This document shows, piece by piece, positions 32,125-42,962 of a stretch of DNA of 64,000 nucleotides. The stretch is from Symbiodinium natans (lineage: Eukaryota > Sar > Dinophyceae > Suessiales > Symbiodiniaceae), in contig CAJNDS010002520.1 of NCBI GenBank assembly GCA_905221605.1, positions 182,501 to 246,500 on the forward strand, read 5' to 3'. Made by a program: the position numbers and the translations under genes. Numbering within the stretch: position 1 is the stretch's first letter; each line of letters begins with the position of its first letter. The notes under the pieces are model-generated. The model was not told where the DNA came from. It was given only the letters and a program-made list of their open reading frames with translations, and searched no databases.

Positions 32125-32379
32125 GTGACCAAGTCGGCCAGACCCTCAACCCTACACCTTCCAGGGATCCCACAAGTAGATTTTCCAACAACCGACCTCT
32201 CGCCCCAGCAATGTGAGGTTGCTAGGAAGTTAGCAAACATTGAGGCTAGTCGGAAAGTAGCAAACAAAGGCCTCCGGAACAGTTTTCGAGCCGCCAAGGA
32301 CGTCCGGCAGCAACGCAGCGGCGTTGGTAGTCCAGGACAACCTCCCGAAGCTGCCCCCGGACTTCTTCAGCTGCCTTGA
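32125..32379 (+). CDS. plus-strand open frame, helical, uncertain
   Basis: The frame reads PQVDFPTTDLSPQQCEVARK then LANIEASRKVANKGLRNSFR and AAKDVRQQRSG, ending LLQLP. It is charged and helical. The opposite strand has shorter open stretches (LREVVLDYQRRCVAAG). It conflicts with the surrounding minus-strand remnant, so the call is weak. Confidence 0.3.
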   Translation: MTKSARPSTLHLPGIPQVDFPTTDLSPQQCEVARKLANIEASRKVANKGLRNSFRAAKDVRQQRSGVGSPGQPPEAAPGLLQLP

Positions 32380-32559
32380 AATGAAAGGGGGATCTAGTCA
32401 GCAATCCGCAAGAACTGTTGTCCAAACCGTATATAGACAGAATATATAAGTACAAGAACTATAAATATCAACATGATTGAATGTTATAATCATGTAGTCG
32501 TACCCCACGAAGCAGACGTTCGGAAGGACGCCGTCGACTTCCGCTATTGGATTTGGGAG

Positions 32560-32833
32560 GCGCTGTGGGACGCGACAAGGTCTACACATACGCTAATTAC
32601 AGCTTTCCATGTCCACACCTGCCGCAGAACGTATCTTGCGTAATTACTGACATGGTTATTGTACTTAGCGGGAACTCGGACTAAGGGCCTTGCAAGCACC
32701 TTTTGTTGGACATTGAACTCTCCTTCTAAAGGGATCCGAACAGCCAGCAAAAGCCAAAAGCCGCACCCGGGCGCTGCTTCCACAGCTCTACTTCGTAGGT
32801 GCTCTCGGTCGTGCCAGATACCTTGCCGCTCAT
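32560..32833 (-). pseudogene. minus-strand remnant starting MSGKVSG
   Basis: ATG at 32833 begins MSGKVSGTTESTYEVELWKQ-RPGAAFGF. A frame change then gives IPLEGEFNVQQKVLARPLVR and VPAKYNN. The start has the look of a PDZ-like beta strand (YEVEL...GAAFGF), but this is a guess. It is interrupted like the neighbouring minus-strand segments. Confidence 0.35.
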
Positions 32834-33139
32834 GAATTCGGCCCGGTACTCGGATCCCTAAACCCGAAACCCTAAACCCTAAACCCTAAACCGCGGGTCT
32901 TGTTTGGTTCTCCGGCCTGCTTTTGCGAGGAAGTGTGCAGCATGTGATCCTTACCTTGCACCATCTTACAGCTACCTCAGGGTTTGCACATAAAGCCGCG
33001 CGGCATCCCGGCTAGGACCACGTGAGCATGAGTGTGCCGTCCAGAAGCCCAGACTCGAAAGCCTAGCTGGCAGGTCTACGCTTCCTAAACGGAGATCACC
33101 GGAGGCTTGTAGGGCCTCCCCCCACTCCTAAGACTCCTA

Positions 33140-33275
33140 GAAGTCCTCCGGAATCCGGGACCTTCGGCCGCAACCCCGCCAAGGACTACGTGATCACCTT
33201 CTCCACGCCACCGAAGAATGGTATGGCGTGCCGCCTCTACCCTGGTGGAGAGCAGGCGACCCCGCTCAAGTTCTC
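33140..33275 (+). CDS. exon-like segment, beta-rich
   Basis: It reads ESGTFGRNPAKDYVITFSTP then PKNGMACRLYPGGEQATPLK. The alternating pattern suggests beta strands. Splice sites are uncertain. It lies between minus-strand remnants. Confidence 0.42.
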
Positions 33276-33329
33276 GAGGCCTTTAGAGCTTCTGGGAAGG
33301 CTTAGGGCTGAGGGTTTTGTGTATTATTT

Positions 33330-33470
33330 CGGGTTTATTTAGGGTTTAGGGTTTATTTAGGGTTTATTTAGGGTTTAGGGTTTGTTTAGGGTTTAGGGTC
33401 TATTAAGGGTTTAGGGTTTATTTAGGGTTTAGGGTTTGTTTAGGGTTTGTTAGGGGTTTAGGGTGTGGGG
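33330..33470. repeat. telomeric variant array (TTTAGGG with TTTA inserts)
   Basis: TTTAGGG units alternate with TTTATTTAGGG and TTTGTTTAGGG units, a higher-order variant not seen elsewhere in the window. Confidence 0.9.
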
Positions 33471-33714
33471 ATTGAGGGACTGAGGCATAAGGCTGGCAGA
33501 AGTTCTTGAGGCTTGACACAAGCTTGGTGTTGCTTCCGGGGATCATTCCACCCTGACATGCGGAGAGAGGAAGCCGCGGCCTTCTTGGGATGAGGGTTCT
33601 CATAGGCTTCCGGGTTCCCAGCCCAAGGGTTTAGGGTTTAGGGCTTAGGGTTTAGGCTCAACATGACAAAGCCAAAAGACTCAAAGTCAAGGTTTCTGAG
33701 CCCCTGCAAAAGCA

Positions 33715-33840
33715 GCATGTCACTGACATTCCTCTGTAGAGCACCGAGGTCTTCGCGGCGCTGCTGACGAACACAAGCAACTCGCCTTGCACGCGAGCTT
33801 GCGAGTTGATGAAAAGCTGCCGGGGACAGGTAGATGCACA
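33715..33840 (-). pseudogene. minus-strand coding-like segment
   Basis: It reads RQLFINSQARVQGELLVFVS then SAAKTSVLYRGMSVT after CCCCGGCAG. Hydrophobic alternation is typical of beta strands. It may belong to the same broken minus-strand gene as the segments at 31-32 kb and 35 kb. Confidence 0.36.
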
Positions 33841-34693
33841 AGGACCAAGCATAAAAAATGCCGATGTTGAGCGACTCGACTCCCAATTGCGAAGAATAAC
33901 CATTTCCTCAAGTGGTCCCCCGGTCAAGGGTTGCGATCGTGCCCGTCATCAGCTTGGTGACTTACTCGGTGGCACCCCTATACTACGGACCCCTGTACCC
34001 TTAACAAAAACCCCAAATCCCATGCATGAAATCGGCAGCAGCAGCTTGTTTCAGGGACCCTGTGTGGGATCCTGTGAACCTGGTGTAGTCTCCCTCACCT
34101 CGGCCCAGACTCAAATCTCAGCCATCCCCTCTTGGGGTGTTTGGGGGGGAGGGGGAGGCGCCTTGCGGTGCAAGATAGGGGTCGGAATCATGTCTAACTA
34201 TAGTCCCTTATGGTCCCTTTGTAGTTATACTTATAATAACCCCCCCAAAACCCTGTTCTAATTATTAAGGCCCCTATAGTATAGTGAGATGAGGACGTCC
34301 TTCGCAGGGGTTGTGCAAAAAGGAAGAGCGAGTCGCTTTTCTTCTTTAAAGTCCGAGCGATGCAGAGCCACGAACTTCCGGACCAGGTCCCAGCCTCCCT
34401 AAACCCTAAACCCTAAACCCTAAACCCTAAACCCTAAACTGACCCGAAAATCCTGAAATCTTGAGAGGCATTGTCTGCCGCACTGCGACGGGCTCCCCCG
34501 GCACCTGATCTGCTTTAGGGGGCTCGGGGAGGCGGAGCAGTGGTTGAGAGTTTATATAGGGGCATGGGGAAGTATACATAGATATAGATATTTACACCTG
34601 TATATGTATGTATGTATGTATATATATATATATATATTCCTATAGGGAATGTAGACTCTAGAGTCAAATTCCCGTAACCCATTCCAAGCCCAG

Positions 34694-34759
34694 ATCATTG
34701 ATGAGATGGAAGTCTACAACCTCAGGTTCAAGGCCCTCTTCAACCCCCTAAGCCCCTGC
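34694..34759 (+). CDS. 22-codon exon-like segment
   Basis: Bounded by CCCAG and GTACCC, phase 0-0. It reads IIDEMEVYNLRFKALFNPLS-PC. Telomeric arrays flank at 34397-34440 and 34797-34836. Confidence 0.4.
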
Positions 34760-35000
34760 GTACCCAGCTCCGCTCCACCGACCTTCGGCAAACCCTTTTA
34801 GGGTTTAGGGTTTAGGGTTTAGGGTTTAGGGTTTAACCCCGCAACACCAAAACCCCAGCCGTGAATCTGCGAGAATGTCAGAAGCTGCACTTATAAAGCG
34901 TCGGCTCTCCTACAGGATCCTATACAAGCCCCCCCGCCATGTCCAAGGAACCTACTCACTCCAAGTGGCTGAGGCAGACGGAAGTCCGAGGGTTGACAGC

Positions 35001-35086
35001 CTGGGGACCAAATGAACCCTAAAAGAGTTTATGGCTGGACTTATACTAGATTATGCTACATGGTAGGGTTCATTTGGTCCCCAAGG
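35001..35086. mobile_element. TIR element family D, complete copy
   Basis: The left end CCTGGGGACCAAATGAACCC and right end GGGTTCATTTGGTCCCCAAG-G are nearly perfect inverted repeats around a 45-bp centre containing TATACTAGATTATGC. The minus-strand frame at 35087-35432 runs into it and stops at the TGA within CCAAATGA. Confidence 0.9.
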
Positions 35087-35638
35087 AGTTAGGTTCAAGG
35101 CTGAAGAGCTTAAAGGGTTTTTTCTCTGTCAGAATGCGGCTTGGGAATCTCGAGCCCTTTGTGGCTGGTCGCTGCCTAGGGCGTAGCTGCGCTTGCCTGT
35201 GGCCGGGGGTCAGTTTTGAATTCTGGGGTCCTACGCCCGTATCCCTCAACTCGATCTCCAGGCGCCCGACTTCGAATTTGCCACGCTGCCGCTGACCATT
35301 GAAGTATATGAACAACCACAAATCTTGCGGCTCGTATAAAAAGCCTCTGGTTCGGTCTTCAGGATTGAGGCTGATGAGTTTCACTCTATGAAGCTTCATA
35401 TTGCAGGAGCAATATTCTCCAATCGCGTGCACGGTTGAAGGAGCCCTCCTCTAGGATTCTTATTTTGCCGAGGCAGATATCGCCAACAGAAGTGCTTCCT
35501 GGCGAAGGCTCCCTGGCAGGGTTCCGCTGAACGCTCGGCGCGTTGCATTGGCTCTTCTATGGTTAGTGTAGTGCTGATGTTCGTGGAGTTGCGGTCCGTG
35601 TTGTCAATCAACGTTCGACTTCCCCAAGCGGCTCTGAC
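35087..35638 (-). pseudogene. minus-strand coding remnant with frame change
   Basis: From 35638 (after TTAG) it reads VRAAWGSRTLIDNTDRNSTN... then GDICLGKIRILEEGSFNRAR... LLLQYEAS. After a frame change near 35400 it reads HRVKLISLNPEDRTRGFLYE and PQDLWLFIYFNGQRQ...VGRLEIELRD. It ends inside the family D element. The composition is strongly coding. No family is recognised, and whether it is a pseudogene or a spliced gene is open. Confidence 0.48.
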
Positions 35639-35859
35639 CTAAGTCTCCAAAACAAAACCTTAGCCCTTTTATGGAAGCAGACCTCAAACCCAAGAAAGTT
35701 GTCGAATCAATCCCTCGAAAGCCTAACGCCCTGAACTCAACCCCAACCCTACAAACTACACCCAGGCTTGCTGCGTGTGAGTGTGTGAGTCGAAACCCTA
35801 TATATCCACCAAACCCGATACATATACATGCATGTATGTATATACAGATACAATTTTAA

Positions 35860-35875
35860 GACACACACACACACA

Positions 35876-35959
<84 letters not shown>

Positions 35960-36270
35960 CACGCGCGCGCGCGCGCGCGCGCGCAGAGACAGACATATCG
36001 AATACATGCATGCATTCATGCGCACGCACATTTGCATACATGCATGCGTGCATACATACGGACATACATACGTACGTACCTATACATACAGAACGGAGAC
36101 ACAAAAAACATACATGCACACTTGTAATCTTCCACATACACATGCATACACATGCATACACATGCATACGCATGCATACACATGCACATCTTCTCACACA
36201 TGCGTATATATATATATGTATATAGATAAATACACACACATATATATATATACACATATGTATATATGTA
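35860..36270. repeat. (AC)n, (ACGC)n, (CG)n and 10-mer microsatellites
   Basis: (AC)8 at 35862, about 21 CGCA tetramers to 35960, alternating CG at 35961-35984, then five CATGCATACA-like 10-mers at 36134-36186 and TA/CA runs to 36270. Open frames here are repeat artefacts. The CG/CA alternation is Z-DNA-prone. Confidence 0.97.
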
Positions 36271-36338
36271 TACACACACATTTTTCATGTAAACCTTACG
36301 CCCGACCCCTACAACCCAAAGCCCTCAGACGCTTGCAG

Positions 36339-36409
36339 GCTACACGATCTCCATCTTGGCCACTCGCTTCCCGGAGCAGCGCCTGACCTTCTCGAGCTTC
36401 CGCTGCAAG
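36339..36409 (+). CDS. exon-like segment with GC donor
   Basis: It follows GCTTGCAG and reads YTISILATRFPEQRLTFSSF-RCK. It ends AAG|GCGCGT, a GC donor. The alternating hydrophobic pattern is beta-like. Confidence 0.45.
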
Positions 36410-36966
36410 GCGCGTTTGTAGGGTCGTGTACTGGTTTTTGTGGGCTTAGGGTTTTGGTTCAAGGGTTGAAGGGCTGTTTCGTCTCTTTGAGCTTAGGTGG
36501 TTTTGGAGTGCTGTTTGGCGACTTTGGGCTTAGGGTTTAGGGTTTTTGTGTTCAGGGGTTTTGGGCGATATACGGAAGTATGGACTACTGGTGTGGCGGG
36601 ACATGCGTAGCATCCGAGTGTGGTCGACTGTACAGTGGAGATCCTTGGTGTGTAAGAACTATCAAGTCCTCAAAGCCCTGGTTGAGCCCTTCAGCCCTAA
36701 AGAATGCAGCCGTATATGCACATACATGATTATTGTCATCATCATTATTGTTCTTATTCTTATTCTCATTATTTTTTTGTACTTTTCATGTTTTATACAT
36801 ACGTTATAGGTATAATTGGCCTTATCCACACCTCTGCAAGACCTTATACCCGAAAACAACGCAACGTGAAGTTCGGCGTCTGAGACGATCTCCGGCAGGT
36901 GGGGCCAAGGCTCACCTTCGGCGAGGCGGCTGCTTTTTTTGTTGCGGGAGGGAGGGGGGAGGGGGA

Positions 36967-39200
36967 GGTTTAGGGTTTAGGGTTTAGGGTTTAGGGTTTA
37001 GGGTTGCTTTGCGCACTTGACTTTGCAGACTGTTGCGTCCTGGCACAGAGCCCAAAGCCTCAATTTGCTTTTGGCTGCGGGCTATGTCGTTCTAGAACGC
37101 TCCCCTGTTCCCTTTCGAGACACACCTCGGAAAGTTATTCTCAGGGCCTGTAGGGCCATTGAAGAACCTGTGCTTTCCTGTCGAGAAGGGTCTTGAGTAA
37201 GATGCAATGCGAGAGCCCAGATTAACCCCGAAACGTAGACCACCGCCCGGCTTCTTAGTGATGGTATCCTCCGGCCCACCTCCAATCCCATTCCACACAT
37301 CTTACGTAAGACTCCAACAGAACGTGCAGGCACGTCCCTACTTACTTGGAGGTTCATGGGTACTTGTATCACACATCTGCAAGTCGTGCATGCACATCAT
37401 TGATACTTAAAACCCCAACTATAAGTCCCAACTTAGGGGGCTTATGAGTGCAGTTCGGATTGGGTTCTGCGTATGAACCTCCGAGAACACCCAAGCTCAA
37501 ATATCTTTGCTTTGTGAGCTTTGCCTGCTTGGAGGTTCATGGGAACTTGCGCAACCCCAACTATAAGTCTACTTGTAACCTACTTTGGGGGGGGTTCTAC
37601 GCAGACATATACTTGGGGTTCTAGGTGCCCACGCAGCTTGAAGCAGACTCTTGCGTGGAGGGGTGGAGGAGGTTTCGCCCCGGAGCCTTAGAGGCCCCAA
37701 CCCCAACCGTAGAGCTGTTACAAACCCTTGTAAACCCTCCACAAGCCGACCCTCTGGGCCTAAGCCCTACCCTTGCAACCCCCCCCCCCCCCCCCCCCCC
37801 GGCCCCAAAAACAACACAAAAAGTACAGCCGGCCCGATACCCCAGGTCTCCACCTCACGCGTTGCCACCTGCCAGCTGACCGCGGAAGATGCCAACCGCC
37901 TATGCTGGGTCGAAAGCTTCTATTCGAGCTACATAGGGCAATAGTAGGGTTGGGGTTTAGGACTTACGGTGGAGGTCCGGGGGGAAAGGGGGGGGGGGGG
38001 GGGGAGAAATTGCCCTGTTTAGGCTTGGGTCGTGGTTGGCGTATGAGGATACTCTTTGGCATATGTGGGGGCTGGCAACACATGGTTGCGGCGTAGCCTC
38101 GTGGTCAGCAGAGTTGTCCTTCGGCTTTGGGCCAAGAGTGCAGTACCTGCTCCTACACAAAGTCTTGTCTTGGAGCATCCTGGGCCTGGTATGCGTCCAT
38201 CTACCTCACTAAACTCGTTGAAATGAAGCCGAGGTCTGTTGCAACCACTGTCATGTTAAGCTCTAAAGGCCTTCGGCCTTCTCGATTCACACCCCTGCCA
38301 AGAACCATGTGCATCCAGACTTGATGTGCGCTTCCGAGTCTATTTCTAGCTGAAGTGCCTACTCGCTTTGGGGGCAACTTAGGGACGACAAAGAACGGCG
38401 AGTCGAAGCCACGTTACCCCCATGCTTGAGCCTGAAGGCCTCTAGGGTTTCGGGTGGTTGGGTTTAGGGTTTAGGGTTTGGGGTTATACCCTAAAACTCT
38501 TCAACCGCGAGCCTTAAAACCCCAAGCCCGATGACCAACGTACGTGGGACCCTATCGTGCCCAGGTGCAGGCAATCGGACCAGGAACACATCCAGTCGAG
38601 GCCCACCAACGGGGGAGGGACCTAAGTTTAAAGGTCAGTCGGTACTACATCACCTTTTGTACAGTATTACAGGAGCCAAGATCAGTAACAATCTGATCTC
38701 AACAGAATTGCAGTGGTTCAAACTCAAGCATGTTAGACAGGAAAGCGAGGACATGCATTCGATTTTGGAGTTTTCGGCCTTGACTTGAAGGTGAATAGGG
38801 AGCAGAGTTTGGGACGGTGGTTGACATTTCTAAGCCGACGTTCTGCGGGATGGGATTGGAAAAGATCTCCATGTACTTGATACTTAGCTGTGGTTTGGGG
38901 TTTCGGTTTAGGGTTTGAGGGTTCAGGATTTTTCGGCATGCAGCTTTTTTAGAGTTTGACCCTAAACCCTAAACCCTAAACCCTAACCCCTAAACCCTAA
39001 ACCCTAAACCCTAAGCCCTAAACCCTAAACCCTAAACCCTAAACCTAAACCCTAAACCCTAAACCTAAACCCTAAACCCTAAACCCCAAACCCTGTAAAC
39101 CCTGAACCCTAAACCCTGGGGCTTTAGGGTTCAGAGGTAACGGCGCACCGGCCCGGGGTAGGTGCACTCTTTCGGGGCAGCCCTGCAAAGCTAAAGTGAA
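36967..39200. other. spacer or intron with family M elements and telomeric arrays
   Basis: Telomeric arrays lie at 36967-37005, 38458-38485 and 38958-39118. C18 and G16 runs occur near 37780 and 37988. Family M elements lie at 37346-37632. No firm exon is seen. Confidence 0.5.
37346..37632. mobile_element. TIR element family M, two adjacent copies
   Basis: TTGGAGGTTCATGGGTACTT begins one copy at 37347 and TTGGAGGTTCATGGGAACTT another at 37529. Both contain ACCCCAACTATAAGTC. The second ends GGGGTTCTAGGTGCCCACG. A third copy is at 47769-47886. Confidence 0.72.
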
Positions 39201-39209
39201 GGGTGTAGG

Positions 39210-39302
39210 TTGGGATGTTCCCCCAATCCTTAATAGGGATGATCATAGGGGGGTACTATAGCCCCCTGTCAAGGACTGCTAGTAGAAGGGGGAACATCCC
39301 AA
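39210..39302. mobile_element. TIR element family C, copy 4, perfect 8-bp duplication
   Basis: It runs TTGGGATGTTCCCCCAATCC to GAAGGGGGAACATCCCAA. GGTGTAGG is exact on both sides (39202-39209 and 39303-39310). Confidence 0.95.
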
Positions 39303-39322
39303 GGTGTAGGTGTGTTTTTGGA

Positions 39323-39469
39323 GAAGACAGATGCATTGATACAGTCCTTACTCTATGTATCCGGGTTTAGGGTTTAGGGTTTAGGGTTTAGGGTTTAGGG
39401 TTTAGGGTTTAGGGTTTAGGGTTTAGGGGAAGACAGATGCATTGATACAGTCCTTACTCTATGTATCCG
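39323..39469. repeat. telomeric insertion flanked by 41-bp duplication
   Basis: The array 39364-39428 is exactly GG(TTTAGGG)9. The 41 bp at 39323-39363, starting GAAGACAGATGCATTGATAC, recur without mismatch at 39429-39469. This is a filled-in staggered break with telomeric repeat between the copies. Confidence 0.98.
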
Positions 39470-39509
39470 CGACTCCTCCTTTTTGCAAGGCCCATACCCT
39501 AGACCACAA

Positions 39510-39698
39510 ACAGTTTTCAGCGTTTTTCTCAAACTGAGAACTAGGCCCAGAACCATTCTACTGACGTGGGGTCAGGTTTTGGTCGACGGCCGCCACGAAT
39601 CGCGTTCGGAGCCGCAGGTCTTCTTGCGCGTGCACCCTGTGCCACGACTGACATGTAGGAGATGGTTTGAGGCTTCGGGGGTTGTTATTGAAGATTAG
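39510..39698 (+). CDS. exon-like C-terminal segment
   Basis: It reads TILLTWGQVLVDGRHESRSE then PQVFLRVHPVPRLTCRRWFE and ASGVVIED before a stop at 39696-39698. The minus strand is also open, but less protein-like. Unknown family. Confidence 0.36.
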   Translation, partial: TVFSVFLKLRTRPRTILLTWGQVLVDGRHESRSEPQVFLRVHPVPRLTCRRWFEASGVVIED

Positions 39699-40203
39699 TT
39701 GGCCAGCCCGACCCCCACCCCAATCAGGAGTTAGAGGCCTAGGGCGAGTGGGGATTGAAGGGTTGTGGGACGAAGGTGTGTTGATGCTTAGGGTTGCGCA
39801 ACAAGAGCGAATTCGGGCTTGACCCAGGCGTTCTTTCTGCCACGGAAGCTTGTTGCCGGTTTTTAGGCCAGCGTGCTGGCCAAGACACTGCGAATGATAC
39901 GAGAACACCAGCTTTGACCAAAGCATTCGGATGTCCCGCATCCCCCAACCCCTAGCTTCCACCGATCTTACCATGAAAGACCACCGGCGCCCCCGAAGAC
40001 CCATCAGCCCCAAAGGCTCGAAACCCGTCTCGGCCCATCAGGGTTTTGGGTTTAGGGTTTTGGGTTTTGGGTTTAGGGTTTAGTTTAGGGTTTGGGGTTT
40101 GGGGTTAGGGTTGAGGGTTGAGGGTTTAGGGTTTAGGGTTTAGGGTTTAGGGTTTAATTAGGGTTTAGGGTTTAGGGTTTAGGGTTTAGGGTCCTGCACC
40201 TAG

Positions 40204-40248
40204 GAGCGGCCCCACATCCTGACCGTGTCCCGGGCCTGGCGATGTGAT
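40204..40248 (+). CDS. 15-codon exon-like segment
   Basis: ERPHILTVSRAWRCD lies between CCTAG and GTCTGA, phase 0-0. It is flanked by telomeric arrays (40040-40195 and 40300-40390). Confidence 0.36.
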
Positions 40249-40433
40249 GTCTGAAGCTCTTGAAAAGCCCCAAGCGCATGAATCGCTCAACCCTCAACCC
40301 TCAACCCTCAACCCTAAACCCTAAGCCCTAAACCCTAAACCCTAAACCCTATGAACCCTAAGCCCTAGGAGCTCTAAACCCTAAACCAGAATCGCTAAGT
40401 CTGGAAGCCGGTCTTAAATCAAACCTAAAAGGG

Positions 40434-40558
40434 TTTATATGGTTCATATACCTTACTAGGAATTCGAGTAGTTTAGGGTTTAGGGTTTAGGGTTTAGGGT
40501 TTAGGGTTTAGGGTACAGGGTTGTGACCCCAGTTTTGGGTCTCATTTGGTCCCCAAGG
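40434..40558. mobile_element. TIR element family D interrupted by telomeric array
   Basis: The left half (GTTTATATGGTTCATATACC) and right half (TGACCCCAG...TCATTTGGTCCCCAAGG) belong to one family D element. A run of about seven TTTAGGG units (40468-40514) sits where other copies have TAGTAGTATAGGGTATATGA. Confidence 0.8.
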
Positions 40559-40593
40559 GCAATGCCTCAGATTCAGTCTGCTATTTAACTAAC

Positions 40594-40644
40594 CCCACAC
40601 TTGGCGGCGTCGTCCTCTCTGCTTACATCCGACACTTCACCAAG
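40594..40644 (+). CDS. 17-codon exon-like segment
   Basis: PTLGGVVLSAYIRHFTK ends at AAG before a telomeric array starting with GGGTTTAGGG. Short and unproven. Confidence 0.3.
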
Positions 40645-41062
40645 GGGTTTAGGGTTAGGGTTGAGGGTTGAGGATTTAGGGTTAGGGTTTAGGGTTTAGG
40701 GTTTAGGATTAGGGTTTAGGGTTTAGGGTTTGGAGCGTGGAGTTGTCTGCGCCGACAGGGTCTGGCTGCAACCATGTATACAATGCAGCGGGGGGGTGGA
40801 CATTCAGACCTACATTGCCAGCACTCCCAGAATTAGGGTTTAGGGTTTAGGGTTTCGGGTTTAGGGTTTAGGGTTTAGTTTGGAGTGAGATACAATTTGC
40901 CCTGTTCAGTATGGTTTTCGCGTACCTAATTCCATATTAGTACTACAAATGGACCCTCAGCATTCATGGAGGACCACCGCACAAGAAGCCATGAACATCT
41001 CTTTGCGGGTTTTGAACGTAAACTATTCTTGCGTTGGGTGTTGTTGCTGCAGCATGAGAAGT

Positions 41063-41235
41063 GACGCCTTCCGCGGCCCAGTTCACACACGTCAAAGAAA
41101 TGTACTGGGGTGTTGCGCAGGCTTGTTGTGCTGGCACTGCTTTTGCCCAGGCCGCCAGTATTGCCAGAGGTGGACTGGTGGCACAATGCCACTTGGACAT
41201 CTCAAAGGTGAAAGTGTTGGCCCTCCGGGAAACTT
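41063..41235 (+). CDS. exon-like segment, alanine-rich helical
   Basis: The frame reads EVTPSAAQFTHVKEMYWGVA then QACCAGTAFAQAASIARGGL and VAQCHLDISKVKVLALRET before TGA. The same frame continues coding-like after the stop (DLRLHVAIANHIALAAIGSK). That could mean a short intron around GTGAAAGTG...TTGAG or a nonsense change. Unknown family. Confidence 0.45.
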
Positions 41236-41337
41236 GAGACGTTGTGGATTTGCGCTTGCATGTTGCCATTGCAAATCACATAGCATTAGCAGCAATCGGC
41301 AGCAAAATAATCTAGAACCTTGTGGTGGGCTTTTGAT

Positions 41338-41414
41338 GTCCCAAAAAAGAATAGAATCCCCTGAAAGGGCCCCCCGCAAAAAGGGTACCCCTATTCTGGG
41401 AAATGCCCAAGTGG
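41338..41414. mobile_element. TIR element family F, copy 1
   Basis: TCCCAAAAAAGAATAGAATC at the left and GGGTACCCCTATTCTGGGAA-ATGCCC at the right are inverted repeats. Related copies lie at 50689-50775, and partial ends near 12516 and 25565. Confidence 0.75.
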
Positions 41415-41450
41415 ATCAGGTTCTTTGTGGGTTTGTTGCATGGCCCGAAA

Positions 41451-41516
41451 CCCTAAACCCTAAACCCTAAACCCTAAACCCTAAACCCTAAACCCTAAAC
41501 CCTAAACCCTAAACCC
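41451..41516. repeat. interstitial telomeric array
   Basis: Nine to ten CCCTAAA units between family F and an exon-like segment. Confidence 0.97.
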
Positions 41517-41542
41517 GAACCCCGTGATCCGGCATGTCTCAG

Positions 41543-41596
41543 GTGGACCAGCTGTATGGACAGAGCAACTCCTCGTTTGGCACCTGGGCCTTTTGA
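41543..41596 (+). CDS. exon-like segment
   Basis: After TCTCAG the frame reads VDQLYGQSNSSFGTWAF and stops. Aromatic and polar composition, unknown family. Confidence 0.36.
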   Translation: MDQLYGQSNSSFGTWAF

Positions 41597-41754
41597 TGTC
41601 GCCCTTCTTCCCAAATTTAGAGGTTAGGGTTTAGGGTTTAGGGTTTAGGGTTTAGGGCTTGCTGACCTGGAGTTTCGGCTGTGGGGCATGTGCCCTGAGT
41701 CCTGTACCCAGCAGTCGAAAGTTCCTTCACCCGAAGCTGCACAGGGTGACCTTA

Positions 41755-41878
41755 CATGAAACAGGGTTTATATTACTGTTATTGGTGAATGTATATAAGG
41801 TTCCTTGTTAATATTGGTGAGTGTATATCTTGGGTGTCCTTTTGGGTGTACAAGGAATATAAACCCTACTTCACATGA
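41755..41878. mobile_element. TIR element family G, copy 1
   Basis: CATGAAACAGGGTTTATATT and AATATAAACCCTACTTCACA-TGA are inverted repeats. TTGGTGA(A/G)TGTATAT occurs twice inside. ACATGA is present on both borders. Copy 2 is at 45757-45872. Confidence 0.85.
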
Positions 41879-42962
41879 GGAAGAAACCTTGCAATTTGAA
41901 GCAGCCAGGCATCCCACAGCCAGGGCCCTTCGAGTTGGGTGGAGCTGCTTGCCAGACTTTAGGGTTTAGGGTTTAGGGTTTATTTAGGGTTTAGGGTTTA
42001 GGGTTCGCCCTTTGCGAAGGGTGGCGTGGAGTTGGGAGGGTTTGGGGTGTAGTAGTACATGTTTTTTTTTCGGCCGGGATTGGGCCACCAAGATATTTCA
42101 TGAACGTCTTCCATCTTGTTATAAGTTATAACATCTTCCGGAAATGGCCCTAAACACTGATATTTAGAGATCTCCTGCAAGCGCTAGAGTCGGTTCTGCA
42201 GCCTTTGGGTGCTGCAGGGAGAAGGACCTCATCTGTCTTTCTCAGGCATGTGGGATTCCTTTTAGGAGGTGCAGACCTGGTTCCAGACCCAGAGATTTTG
42301 ATCTGCACAGCCACCCATCTTTAAATAACCCTAAACCCTAAACCCTAAACCCTAAACCCTAAACCTTAAACCCTAAACCCTAAACCCTAAACCCTCCCCG
42401 AATCCGGCAAGGCTGCGATTCCGGCGGATCGCAATCAGACAGGGTGCTTTTCACAAAGTCCGGTTCTGGGGGGTGCCTTTGACTTCTTCCTGAGTCAGAA
42501 AGCCTCTTCCTTAAGCAGTCGAGGACTCAGAAATCCTGATCTGCAGAGTCAGCCGAAACCATGGAAAGAGGCCCGGAAAGAGCCAGAGCTGCTCAGAAGA
42601 GGCCCCAGAGGCCTCACCCCGGTCCCGCAAAACTTTTGTTCAGAGCCAGCGCCAGAACAAATCCTGGGCTTGGGAGGACCTCAACATGTTAGTTATAGTG
42701 CCCCCCATATATAGGGGTCATGTCCTGAGCACAAGGCAGTACCTACAGGGTTCGCCGGCCGCTTACAAGGAGCTGATTCCAAAACGACTGCTCTCTACCC
42801 CACGAATCTCAGGCAGCATGTGCCGCCCTAAACCATGAACCCGAAACCCTTGTAGGGGCTCGGGAATTCTGGGACTCACAAACCCTCAACCCTAAACCCT
42901 AAACCCTGACCCTAAACCCCAAACCCTAAACCCAACTTTCCAGGCTTGTGCATCTGGACCAG

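Noticed and set aside
35749-36386. Open frames of up to about 200 codons rich in Arg-Thr-His or Cys-Val-Arg-Ala
   Set aside because: They arise entirely from the (ACGC)n and CATA-type repeats.
40926-41379. Three overlapping minus-strand frames of 88-101 codons
   Set aside because: The plus frame EVTPSAAQFTHVKEMYWGVA reads more like protein; the minus frames look like shadows.
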